A DNA stretch of 38,567 bases from CAZDDI01 sp964504195 (GCA_964504195.1 CAZDDI010000041.1:1-38567); one strand, 5' to 3'. Counted from the stretch's first letter, positions 23,609 through 30,397 are shown. Translations and numbers: made by a program. The notes: a model not told the origin generated them from the letters alone.

Positions 23609-24474
23609 TCCTTTGCATTTTGAGATTGTAGCGCCACGAACAGTCCCCCGTGTCTGGCTGATACGCCCAAGAAAAACAACCCCACGAGGCCAAGCATGGC
23701 ATAAAGCCACAGCTTATCGTTCGGTATCATCCGTTCTGTGTAGAAATAGGGCCGACTGTTTAACGGGGCAATCCACATCATTTTATTGGAAATCCCCGCA
23801 ATGGTAATGGATGTTATTCCCCTGGTGCGGGCAATTGCATATCGTAAAACAACATCTGGCAACGCAACCAGTAGTGGTGAACCTATTGCCCAAGCGAGGA
23901 GTTTGTAAGGCCGCAATCCGGTTGCGGTAGCAATGGTGCGCAATGAGAACCCAAAGTACAGACTTCCTATTCCCAGAAATACACCTAATACCAGATACGA
24001 AAACCAGAGATACAAACCCATATCAATAACCAGATAGCGCACCAGCGCACTTACGGCCACAAACAACCATGCAGCCAAGAACAAGGGATGTTTCCGTAGA
24101 AAACTCTCGAGATACTCCAACACAGTGATTTTTAGCATGGCAAACTCCTTTTGGGTAGTAGAAACAATGTTCTTCCAAGATTGTACCCACTGCACGTGAA
24201 CAGCGAGTCGTTTGCCATTATGACCGTCTTGCAACGAAATATCAACTGCGGTTTCCTCTAGTTTCCCTGCAAAGGCCCCTGTGGTTTTCCCTAGAGCGAG
24301 AATCGCTTCAACTCTGGAGCTTACCTGCAATTTAGTATACACATTGGTCAGGTGAAATTCAATGGTGCGCTCTGATATACCCAGCGCAAGAGCGAGTTGC
24401 TTATTGCTCTTGCCTTGCAGAAGCAAAGTCACTACGTCTTTTTCACGGCGACTTAAGGATGGTATGTGTTCCAC
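23605..24474 (-). CDS. Membrane-tethered LuxR/GerE-type transcriptional regulator
   Basis: A 289-residue protein with an N-terminal GerE helix-turn-helix (about residues 5-66: LSRREKDVVTLLLQGKSNKQL, ISERTIEFHLTNVYTKLQVSSR) followed by a membrane domain of about four helices (about 133-282). The order is the reverse of normal LuxR proteins, in which the DNA-binding domain is C-terminal, and no receiver or autoinducer domain is present. It should bind DNA while anchored in the membrane. The start is GTG at 24474, right before EHIPSLSRRE; no strong ribosome binding site is seen. It is the middle gene of a three-gene operon. Whether the membrane part senses a signal is unknown. Confidence 0.85.
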   Translation of the reverse strand: MEHIPSLSRREKDVVTLLLQGKSNKQLALALGISERTIEFHLTNVYTKLQVSSRVEAILALGKTTGAFAGKLEETAVDISLQDGHNGKRLAVHVQWVQSWKNIVSTTQKEFAMLKITVLEYLESFLRKHPLFLAAWLFVAVSALVRYLVIDMGLYLWFSYLVLGVFLGIGSLYFGFSLRTIATATGLRPYKLLAWAIGSPLLVALPDVVLRYAIARTRGITSITIAGISNKMMWIAPLNSRPYFYTERMIPNDKLWLYAMLGLVGLFFLGVSARHGGLFVALQSQNAKE

Positions 24475-24512
24475 GTTGTCTCACTCTTGTAGTTGCTCAC
24501 GGAGCTACCTGG

Positions 24513-24830
24513 CTATAGTATCGCTTTTTCAATGTCATGCATTTGCTCGCGCCAATAGTTGCGCTCATGCTCAAAGATAAACTGACCTGTCGTATCAATT
24601 TCGAGAGTCACACGCACATGGGTCTTTTGATCAAGGCGCTCACCTATTTGAATGACTGCATTTACGGGGCACCCTTTCGCACTTAGCGAAAGAAATTTAC
24701 CGCGCCGGTAAGCTAATAGGTGCGGCTGGGAGATGCTTTGCTGATAGCCTGCAAGAGCGAAATAGGCTGTTAGCCTTTCATGTATTATGCTTTCATTGAG
24801 TTCTGTTGTGATGCTTCGCTCTAACTTCAC
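24513..24830 (-). CDS. Small cytoplasmic protein of unknown function, operon leader
   Basis: A 105-residue protein starting at GTG 24830, with AGAGGTGA correctly spaced upstream. It has an N-terminal helical part (LERSITTELNESIIHERLTAYFALAGY) and a beta-rich remainder (FLSLSAKGCPVNAVIQIGERL, HVRVTLEIDTTGQFIF) that resembles a small alpha/beta sandwich. The family is not recognised. It is the first gene of the operon with the membrane-tethered LuxR-type protein (38 bases apart). Downstream in the cassette direction of the array described at 24873-33137, it may mark the end of that array. Confidence 0.7.
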   Translation of the reverse strand: MKLERSITTELNESIIHERLTAYFALAGYQQSISQPHLLAYRRGKFLSLSAKGCPVNAVIQIGERLDQKTHVRVTLEIDTTGQFIFEHERNYWREQMHDIEKAIL

Positions 24831-24872
24831 GGTCTCACCTCTCGCATAGTCTGCGGTTTCCTTTTGATTGGC

Positions 24873-24970
24873 GTTTAACGGTCAGGATCGGGCGTGCGGC
24901 GGCGATGCCATCCCTGCGAGCATAGCTCTGGTGGGGGGCTGGCCCGCACATTAATAAATCCTGGTTCTAA
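24873..24970 (-). other. attC-like site A
   Basis: Read on the minus strand it runs from TTAGAAC to GTTAAAC. The two arms are similar when folded: AAC..AGGAT..GTGCGG on one side and the inverted AACGGTCAGGAT..GTGCGG on the other. The inner part GCAGGGATGGCATCGCCGCC is shared with sites B and, less exactly, C. I take it as a diverged cassette recombination site at the downstream edge of the array. Confidence 0.55.
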
Positions 24971-25016
24971 CGGATTCTGTGAAAATACAAGTAGTAATAC
25001 CTGTTCCCTTACCTCT

Positions 25017-25238
25017 GTCATTCCCGCGTGCTAATGCGTGTGAGAGAGTAGCAAACGTGAACTTGGCAGCGTGGGCGGCGCTGCGTGACCAGAACAGCGG
25101 GAATCCATCCGGTAGAGAAAGCCGATTTATGGGTTCCCTTACCGGATGGATTCCCGCTGTCTCTATCTGGCAAGACCTGGCGCGCTGCCTTTAACCAACC
25201 TACCCTAGGGTCTTGCCCGCACAAGACGCGGGAATGAC
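25017..25238. repeat. 222-base palindromic element with GTCATTCCCGCG ends
   Basis: Begins GTCATTCCCGCG and ends with its inverse CGCGGGAATGAC. Inside is a nested hairpin, AGCGGGAATCCATCCGGTA against TACCGGATGGATTCCCGCT (about 25093-25159). No gene is present. A shorter relative with GTCATTCC ends follows at 25369-25441. Confidence 0.7.
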
Positions 25239-25368
25239 GTTGTTAGAGGTCCTGTGCCAGGCTGATTTTCAAAAACCACAGAATTCATTAGAAGCAGAAC
25301 AGCAACATCCAAATAGACTTTTTCACTATGGAATCCTTTTCTGAGCCAGACCACCTAATAGTATTTCT

Positions 25369-25441
25369 GTCATTCCAAGGAACGCCGTGACGAGGCATCA
25401 CGTTGCGCTGAAACGCGATGCCTCACTATGCTCGGAATGAC
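25369..25441. repeat. 73-base palindromic element with GTCATTCC ends, inside a gene end
   Basis: GTCATTCC at 25369 pairs with GGAATGAC at 25441, and an inner stem pairs GAGGCATC with GATGCCTC. It supplies the stop codon and the last 20-odd codons of the 209-residue protein. Confidence 0.65.
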
Positions 25442-25999
25442 CACTTCCGTTTGAAGCGCTTCGCAAACTAAATCGAGGATCTTTGTTTTCCCCAATGTAT
25501 AAGTTTGGTAAATTCTCCAAGCATACCCAAGGGTTGCCACAGCAACTACGCAACCAATCAGCAAGCCTTCCCCTAAATTCGATGATAGTATGTGGACAAT
25601 GGCGCCAAAGCCAGCAAGCACGCTAATGAGTAACGAAAAAACCAGGAAGCCCCAGTAAAATTTTGAAAAAGGTTTAGATAATTGAAGGCGAAGCCGAATT
25701 ATCGCTCCTTCTTCTGAAGGGTGAATTTCTCCGAGCAACTTGAAGTAAACGTAAGCATAGTTCTTGAATCTTTCAGGGTCGCAAATAATAAACAGGTTAA
25801 AACAATTTTCGCTGACTTCAATAGAATCAATGTTAATGTGGAGAATAAAACCGCCTGATGAAAAATAAAAATGCCGCTTCTTAGCAAGTTTCTCTAAGCG
25901 TTGATAGCAATCTTGCGGGGATAGAGGCGATATGAATGTATACGGTTCGGTCATCTTCATGGGAAATATAGCCATACTGTTGGTAATCCAACAATGCAC
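25370..25999 (-). CDS. Hypothetical protein with two membrane helices (cassette gene)
   Basis: About 209 residues, family unknown. Residues about 20-120 form a soluble alpha/beta part (SPQDCYQRLEKLAKKRHFYF, GGFILHINIDSIEVSENCFNLFI, IIRLRLQLSKPF). Two membrane helices follow (about 124-142 and 150-170). The last 22 or so residues are encoded by a palindromic repeat, so the native C-terminus was probably elsewhere. The start is uncertain: GTG 25999 lies four bases after the upstream stop, with AAAGG adjacent, while ATG 25954 (MTEPYTF) is also plausible. Base composition is more AT-rich than the chromosomal genes. It is placed with the membrane protein upstream as a two-gene unit. Confidence 0.6.
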   Translation of the reverse strand: MHCWITNSMAIFPMKMTEPYTFISPLSPQDCYQRLEKLAKKRHFYFSSGGFILHINIDSIEVSENCFNLFIICDPERFKNYAYVYFKLLGEIHPSEEGAIIRLRLQLSKPFSKFYWGFLVFSLLISVLAGFGAIVHILSSNLGEGLLIGCVVAVATLGYAWRIYQTYTLGKTKILDLVCEALQTEVVIPSIVRHRVSAQRDASSRRSLE

Positions 26000-26002
26000 C
26001 CT

Positions 26003-26410
26003 TTACTTGCTTGTGTTATTGAATAAGGTTCGCATAGCGGATACAAGAAGATACATAAGCCAGCAATAAAGAACCCCAGCCAAAGCAGCCGCTAATGGAG
26101 TTAGTAGAACGTAGCCCCAACCGCGATTGTGGAGTTGATCCAATACGCTTGCCATACCCAATACATAAAACGAAATACCAGCCGCCAGAGATAGTGATAA
26201 AACTACTCTCTTTTTGTTGTTTCCAAAGGTATTGATAAGAATGATTGGGCTAACCACCAACATGATTAACGCACTGAATATCAATCCGATTTGTAGCGCC
26301 ACTGTAGTGCGAAAAAGAAGCCCGATAAGAATTGGCGCAATCAATAAGAAAACAAAGCCCATAACAATATTTTTGGCTACCATCTGGGTACGCTTATGTA
26401 AATTCTCCAT
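26003..26410 (-). CDS. Hypothetical four-helix membrane protein (cassette gene)
   Basis: A 135-residue protein made almost wholly of four hydrophobic helices (NIVMGFVFLLIAPILIGLLF, LIFSALIMLVVSPIILI, VVLSLSLAAGISFYVLGMASVL, VLLTPLAAALAGVLYCWLMYLLV) with short charged loops and a basic N-terminus. The family is not recognised. ATG 26410 is preceded by AGGAG five bases away; a GTG two codons earlier would put the start on top of that site. It is immediately followed by the 209-residue gene, so the two are probably co-translated. Confidence 0.72.
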   Translation of the reverse strand: MENLHKRTQMVAKNIVMGFVFLLIAPILIGLLFRTTVALQIGLIFSALIMLVVSPIILINTFGNNKKRVVLSLSLAAGISFYVLGMASVLDQLHNRGWGYVLLTPLAAALAGVLYCWLMYLLVSAMRTLFNNTSK

Positions 26411-26477
26411 ACTCACTCCTGATTGATGTTACAGACAGTCACCGCCCCATTAGGCCACGTTAATCTTACTGGATTGT

Positions 26478-26675
26478 TCATGGCTGGGACACTTGCTCAT
26501 CCTGCCAGAGCGCGTGACAGGGATACTTTTCTCGTATCCAGCGGGTGCCTGGATTATCATCCATATTGATCGTGGCTATCCCCACCACGCTGCCGCCTTG
26601 CCTCTCGACCAGTTCAATCGCGGCTTTGATTTGCGCCCCGGTCTCTATCCATTCGTTAACAATAACAATCAGGAT
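26478..26675 (-). pseudogene. Phosphoribosyltransferase 3' fragment
   Basis: Directly after the stop of the 73-residue zinc-ribbon gene, and in the same frame, 65 codons read ILIVIVNEWIETG, AQIKAAIELVERQGGSVVG, IATINMDD and end TRWIREKYPCHALWQDEQ. This resembles the C-terminal part of a PRPP-binding phosphoribosyltransferase (hydrophobic strand, D/E-D/E loop position, ETGAQ loop). There is no start codon or N-terminal half, so it is a remnant truncated by the neighbouring cassette. Confidence 0.65.
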
Positions 26676-26897
26676 TCACTTCCCGTATTTTTCTTTGAGC
26701 TTTCGGATATCTTCTGTGTCATCAATCCACTCTTCACTATAGCCACATTGTCCACACAGATATCTGGTTACTGTCACTCTGTTAAAAACCGTCCAACCTG
26801 TAGAAATGTTATTACCACTTCCATAAGGCCCCACCATTCCTGGTATACGAATAATGTCCTGCGAATTACACTTGGGACAAACATGATTTTGTTTCAC
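26676..26897 (-). CDS. 73-residue zinc-ribbon protein (cassette gene)
   Basis: A small protein with two CxxC knuckles (Cys7 and Cys10 in CPKCNSQ, CGQCGYSEE near residues 48-51) forming a probable zinc ribbon. An N-terminal GTG at 26897 has AAAGGA nine bases upstream. The end is acidic and helical (IDDTEDIRKLKEKYGK). Zinc ribbons of this size occur in many unrelated small proteins, so no role is assigned. Its stop codon abuts the phosphoribosyltransferase remnant, and upstream lies the remnant start of a DUF4256 gene, so this gene sits in a rearranged cassette. Confidence 0.65.
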   Translation of the reverse strand: MKQNHVCPKCNSQDIIRIPGMVGPYGSGNNISTGWTVFNRVTVTRYLCGQCGYSEEWIDDTEDIRKLKEKYGK

Positions 26898-26909
26898 GAT
26901 TTTTATCCT

Positions 26910-26981
26910 TTATCGAAAAACAACGATTGCTTTTTTTACGTCTGGCGATAACGGCTTTTGGGTGCTGTGAATGTTGTTCAT
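26910..26981 (-). pseudogene. Truncated start of a DUF4256 gene
   Basis: ATG 26981 opens MNNIHSTQKPLSP, nearly identical to the start of the intact DUF4256 gene at 30349, then diverges and stops after 23 codons. The similarity also extends upstream of the ATG to the attC boundary (CCATCAACCACCC, CATCACCA). This is a cassette whose gene body was replaced. Confidence 0.75.
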
Positions 26982-27029
26982 GCGGTTATAACGCCTCATG
27001 GTGATGGCGGGTGGTTGATGGCGCGTGCT

Positions 27030-27078
27030 GCCGAACGGTTGGCTTCACCTGCACGTCGAGTGCAAGCCGTGGTTGGGC
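27030..27078 (-). other. attC-like site D, downstream of the metallo-beta-lactamase
   Basis: On the minus strand GCCCAAC, a perfect RYYYAAC, opens the site 11 bases past the lactamase stop; GTTCGGC closes it. Between them a hairpin forms: GGCTT pairs with AAGCC and TGCAC with GTGCA around TCGAC, with unpaired bases on one arm. This is the cleanest attC in the array. At 49 bases it is on the short side. Confidence 0.75.
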
Positions 27079-27089
27079 CGCTCGGTATC

Positions 27090-27992
27090 TCACTCCTGAA
27101 AGTTCGTCAGCAAGTTAACCGTGTGTTCAAGCAACCCAGGATCAAGGCGATCACCATGACCGGGAACCAGTACACCGAAGTCGAACTGGGCAAGATCGCG
27201 AACGGACTTGGGCCATGCCTCTAGATCTGCATCGGATGTGTTTCCCACTTCGTCCCGTCCTATGATCATACATGTTCCAAACAGTATCCTTCGACTTGGA
27301 AAGTAGACGACCACGTTGTCCGGCGAGTGCGATGGCCCTGGGTAGTAGACTTGGACGATTTCGTCCTCGAATTCCAATTGCAGACCTTCAGCTAGCTCAA
27401 ATAGGTGCGTCGGAGCAATATATGCCAGGGTCTCGTGTGTCTCGTAGTAACGTTGATATTGGGGGGCCTGTAGCCAGTCCAAGGTCATTGTCCTCATCTC
27501 TTCTCCGCGTTCTTCAAGTAACTCAACCGTCAATTCCGAACCATAGACCGGGATTCCCTGTTCGATCAAGTACTCGTTGCCTCCCAGATTGTCATAGTGG
27601 AATCCAGTGTTGATGGCGATGATTTCTCGCTCACCGAGCTCGGTTTCGATCCACTCCAGCACCTCTCGTGTCGCCTCTGGCGTGTAGGGGGTGTCAACCA
27701 GAACCAACTCGGAACTCCTCATCTCGACAATCATCGAGTTTCCAGGCCAAGGGAATGCGTGGGTGATGACGAACACTCCAGCTTGTATCCTTCTTACATA
27801 CAGATCCTCGTTGATGACAAAACGCTCGTACGAATCTGGGCCTGTTGTGTCGGCAGTTGGCTCGCCCAAATCTGGAAGCTGTGTAGTATTTTGTGTGGGT
27901 GTCGGGTCAGACGGCGACCTTCCACACGCAGCCAGAATCAGGGTAAGAAGGACCAGAGCGATAGTCCAGTGTGGCTGTTTCTTATGACGCAT
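27090..27992 (-). CDS. Subclass-B1-like metallo-beta-lactamase lipoprotein, first zinc His replaced
   Basis: A 300-residue lipoprotein: lipobox LILAACG (Cys23), short Thr-Pro linker, then a metallo-beta-lactamase fold that aligns with B1 enzymes throughout. Ligands are Gly130-x-His132-x-Asp134 in NTGFHYDNLGG (normally HxHxD), His222 in PGPSHSPDNVVVY, Cys241 in LFGTCMI and His279 in VPGHGD. NTSDADLEAWPKSV matches the B1 segment seen in VIM and IMP enzymes. The Asp/Cys/His zinc site is complete; the three-His site lacks one ligand. B2 enzymes likewise lack that His (Asn there). GTAGGAGGT precedes the ATG. The gene is bracketed by attC-like sites. Hydrolysis of beta-lactams is plausible, not shown; another hydrolase role is possible. 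Confidence 0.88.
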   Translation of the reverse strand: MRHKKQPHWTIALVLLTLILAACGRSPSDPTPTQNTTQLPDLGEPTADTTGPDSYERFVINEDLYVRRIQAGVFVITHAFPWPGNSMIVEMRSSELVLVDTPYTPEATREVLEWIETELGEREIIAINTGFHYDNLGGNEYLIEQGIPVYGSELTVELLEERGEEMRTMTLDWLQAPQYQRYYETHETLAYIAPTHLFELAEGLQLEFEDEIVQVYYPGPSHSPDNVVVYFPSRRILFGTCMIIGRDEVGNTSDADLEAWPKSVRDLAQFDFGVLVPGHGDRLDPGLLEHTVNLLTNFQE

Positions 27993-28021
27993 TGCTCACT
28001 ACCTCCTACGAGTGCTGGGCG

Positions 28022-28152
28022 GTCGAACGGCTTGCGCATAACCCGCGCCGCGTCGCCGAAAGCACGCTACCCCGCAACAAAGTTACCTGCGGACGCGTTT
28101 TACCGCCGATTATACGCACGTAAGCGCGGTCGGGTTGACGCGCTTGTTGGGT
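28022..28152 (-). other. attC-like site G, upstream of the metallo-beta-lactamase
   Basis: On the minus strand it begins ACCCAAC (perfect RYYYAAC) and ends GTTCGAC. The arms match well when folded: AAC..AAGCGCG..AACCCG..CCGCG against the inverse AACGG..TGCGCATAACCCGCGCCGCG. It is 131 bases long with a variable central part. The lactamase ribosome binding site lies about 15 bases beyond it. Confidence 0.75.
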
Positions 28153-28154
28153 GT

Positions 28155-28269
28155 ATTTAACCCCATAACTGATTGTGGTGCTTCTCTTTCAGCTGTTCGG
28201 TTTATCACGAACAGATTGAGGATTTTTGCGCTTGGATAATGAGATTCGGCCGCATATTAGTTGTTAGGC
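28155..28269 (-). other. attC-like site F, downstream of the DUF3795 gene
   Basis: On the minus strand it begins GCCTAAC and ends GTTAAAT, both perfect consensus boxes. The arms agree as TAAC..AACTAATATGCGG against inverse TAACCCCATAACTGATTGTGG. It is 115 bases long. It is separated from site G by only two bases, so nothing lies between the two sites. Confidence 0.72.
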
Positions 28270-28298
28270 ATAGTTTATTTCTTAATCGGATTCATATC

Positions 28299-28724
28299 CT
28301 ATTTCAATTCATAGACTTCGAATATTTTACTACATTCGGAACACTTCTTATGGTGGATATTTAAAATTCCACCACATTCAGGACATTTCAACCTCTCGTT
28401 TTCAAATCTCAAATAGTAATCCATGCCTTTTTCATTAATAACTTTCATATTGTTAATTAGACTTTCACTATAGCGGGTTCGATAACTCTTATCTAATCTT
28501 TTTATCAAAACACAAGGATAATCAAAACAGTCAAAGCAAAATAAAACAGCCCGCTCATTTGCACAGCCTTTTATTTTACATTTTCTGCAATGTTCCGGTT
28601 TTCCCTCATCACTTAGACGACAACCCAGGCATGGTTTTTTCTTTTTATGATGAGCATAACAATAAGTACAGTTCATTCCACAAAATGCTATCATTTTTTC
28701 TTCATTATTTGTTATTTCTAACAT
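28299..28724 (-). CDS. DUF3795 cysteine-rich protein (cassette gene)
   Basis: A 141-residue protein with many cysteines in the DUF3795 pattern: FCGMNCTYCYA, PCLGCR, HCRKCKIKGC, LFCFDCFDYPC. A C-terminal zinc-ribbon-like pair follows (CPECGG, CSECSK). The clustered cysteines probably bind zinc or an iron-sulfur cluster; the family's function is unknown. ATG 28724 has only a weak AGAAAAG upstream; an ATG 10 codons later is possible. The gene is very AT-rich compared with the host genes, pointing to transfer. attC-like site F begins about 30 bases after its stop. Confidence 0.82.
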   Translation of the reverse strand: MLEITNNEEKMIAFCGMNCTYCYAHHKKKKPCLGCRLSDEGKPEHCRKCKIKGCANERAVLFCFDCFDYPCVLIKRLDKSYRTRYSESLINNMKVINEKGMDYYLRFENERLKCPECGGILNIHHKKCSECSKIFEVYELK

Positions 28725-28764
28725 GTATATTTCTTTTCTAATTATTTACTGATAAATAAATTGC

Positions 28765-28851
28765 ATCTGACGACCAGGGTCAGGCGTGTGGCGGCGATGC
28801 CATCCCTACGAGCGCTGCTACTAATGCGCCCCTAGCCTCGGTAGGTTCACG
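28765..28851 (-). other. attC-like site B, downstream of the CPT-like gene
   Basis: On the minus strand CGTGAAC to GTCAGAT. The inner 3' half (CTCGTAGGGATGGCATCGCC, GCCACACGCCTGACCCTG) is shared with site A and partly with C, but the end boxes are degenerate. An AATGGCATTAAGTTAAGG repeat end (28855-28884) abuts it and may have disrupted the original 5' half. Confidence 0.45.
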
Positions 28852-28854
28852 CGC

Positions 28855-28884
28855 AATGGCATTAAGTTAAGGTTTGCCGGCCGA
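28855..28884. repeat. End fragment of the AATGTCATTAAGTTAAG element family
   Basis: AATGGCATTAAGTTAAGG followed by TTTGCCGGCCG is the inverse of the right end of the element at 7967-8130. Only this end is present, so it is a solo fragment at the 3' side of the CPT-like gene. Confidence 0.6.
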
Positions 28885-28896
28885 GCGATTTGTTAA

Positions 28897-29466
28897 TTAT
28901 TCGTCAGATTTAAGCCGTAATTGCGAGAATGCTCCTGAAGAAAGCCCTTTCTCTAGCGATTCCACAATCTGTGTAACACACTCATCTACATCGAGAATAG
29001 ACGTATCTACCTCAACATCGTACACCCCGTGGACATGAACCCGCTCGTATTGAAGTTTGGCCAGTCCCGGCGCCCGGTCACCGCGTTCGGCTTCACGCTG
29101 TTCCAAGATATGTAACGGGCATTTAACCCCCACAAAGAGAGTATCCAATCCTGCCCATAGTTCGACGCATTCCTTTAGCCACGCCTCTTTCTCCAGCACA
29201 TGGTCAACAATGAGGTTGTTGCCAGCTTCCGCCAAGGCTGCGGCTGAGCGATGCAGCCCTGATACTATGCTTGGGATGAGCTGCTTTAGAACCATGAGCT
29301 CTTCTTGACTGGTTGGTTTTAGAATTCGCTCTGGATATAAGTGAAAAAGACCGTCAACAGCAAAATGCATATATGGTTCTGACAATCTTTCCTGTAAGGC
29401 TTTGGCAATGGTGGACTTGCCCGAACTAGATGTGCCATTCAAGAAGATAATGTGCCCTTTGGTCAT
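28897..29466 (-). CDS. Chloramphenicol-phosphotransferase-like kinase (cassette gene)
   Basis: A 189-residue P-loop kinase of the CPT family. Walker A is GTSSSGKS (residues 11-18), a catalytic-position Asp is in FAVDGLF (Asp38), and the lid region contains QREAERGDRAPGLAKLQ, followed by VYDVEVDTS, typical of the family. The founding member phosphorylates chloramphenicol in its producer; most homologues have unknown small-molecule or nucleotide substrates. AGGAGTT precedes the ATG. A promoter-like copy (TTGACT and TTTACT boxes) lies about 100 bases upstream. Position in the array makes a resistance or detoxification role attractive but unproven. Confidence 0.85.
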   Translation of the reverse strand: MTKGHIIFLNGTSSSGKSTIAKALQERLSEPYMHFAVDGLFHLYPERILKPTSQEELMVLKQLIPSIVSGLHRSAAALAEAGNNLIVDHVLEKEAWLKECVELWAGLDTLFVGVKCPLHILEQREAERGDRAPGLAKLQYERVHVHGVYDVEVDTSILDVDECVTQIVESLEKGLSSGAFSQLRLKSDE

Positions 29467-29773
29467 ATCTTAACTCCTTTGCTAAAGTGATAACAATTAG
29501 TAAAACCAACTAAAATTTATTCAAAGTCACTCAGAATCAAGCCCCATCTTCGCCTATCTCCCCTCTCAGTAAATCCCCGCCCGCCCCCAAGTCAAAGAAT
29601 CGCAGAGACCCCACGCAAAGGCGTGAAGAGCAAAGAAGATCAAAAATCTTAGCGTGCTTAGCGGGTCAGATTATACGGCTAAGGCGTGAAGAAAATCAAA
29701 AAACTAGGCGTGTCTGGCGGCTTTGCGTGAAATCTTCATTGAACCGATGGCGAATCACCGATCTGTGCAAACC
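29467..29773. repeat. Intergenic region with promoter-like copy and CGCAAAG/GAAAATC repeats
   Basis: No gene. 29610-29735 carries two related copies of GGCGTGAAG..AAGATCAAAAATC..TAGCG and GGCGTGAAGAAAATCAAAAA. No attC-like site is seen here, so the DUF4256 and CPT-like genes may not be separate cassettes, or the site was lost to repeat insertion. Confidence 0.5.
29568..29595 (-). promoter_or_regulatory. Promoter-like repeat, second copy, before the CPT-like gene
   Basis: On the minus strand TTGACT (29590-29595), 16 bases, TTTACT (29568-29573). The surrounding sequence (CTTGGGGGCG, GCGGGGAT) is nearly the same as at 33242-33269. Confidence 0.5.
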
Positions 29774-30349
29774 CTACACCCGTAGCGCGCCACGGAACCC
29801 CCTGCTGCCATAGTAAGATTCTGCGCCATTGTGATACACAAACACATGACCGTAGCGCCGATCACAAAAGAGCGCGCCGCCGCGTGCTCTAATCTCAGCC
29901 GGAGTTTTCACCCAACTCGACGTTTTCGTATCGAAATCTCCCAATTCTTGCAACGCCCGATATTGGGTTTCTGTCAACATCTCGATCCCCATAGCGGCGG
30001 CCATATCCATAGCGTTATCGGCTGGTTGATGGTCTTTCCTGGATTCTAACCCTTCACGGTCATAACACACGCTTCTGCGGCCGGGTGGACTTTGCGTTGA
30101 ACAATCGTAGAAGATGTATTCGCCCGGCGTTTCATCATAACCCACCACATCCGGTTCGCCGCCCGTCCTTTCCATTGCATGGAGCGACCACAGCTTTTCA
30201 GGAGCGGCTTCCAGCCGGGCCTGGACGTTAGCCCATGCCAGCCCTGGATGGCGGTGCGGGTGGCTCTCGAAACGGGCTTGCAATGCTGCGAGCAGTGCCG
30301 CGCGTTGTTCTGGCGATAATGCCTTTTGGGTGCTATGAATGTTGTTCAT
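29774..30349 (-). CDS. DUF4256 family protein (cassette gene)
   Basis: A 191-residue soluble protein of the DUF4256 family, recognised by LLAALQARFESHPHRHPG, LEAAPEKLWSLHAMERTGGEPDVV, DFDTKTSSWVKTP and RYGHVFVYHNGAESYYGSRGFRGAL. The family's activity is unknown; the members are about this length and intact here. The first ~100 bases, including the leader back to the attC-like site, are duplicated at 26910-27029. No strong ribosome binding site is visible at ATG 30349. Composition is closer to the host than that of the HNH and DUF3644 genes. Confidence 0.85.
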   Translation of the reverse strand: MNNIHSTQKALSPEQRAALLAALQARFESHPHRHPGLAWANVQARLEAAPEKLWSLHAMERTGGEPDVVGYDETPGEYIFYDCSTQSPPGRRSVCYDREGLESRKDHQPADNAMDMAAAMGIEMLTETQYRALQELGDFDTKTSSWVKTPAEIRARGGALFCDRRYGHVFVYHNGAESYYGSRGFRGALRV

Positions 30350-30397
30350 GCGTTGAGACTACCTTGTGGTGATGGAGGGTGGTTGATGGTGCGGATT

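Noticed and set aside
26417..26477. Possible further attC site between the phosphoribosyltransferase remnant and the membrane protein
   Set aside because: GATTAAC and ATTAGGC-like strings occur, but the arms do not align when folded.
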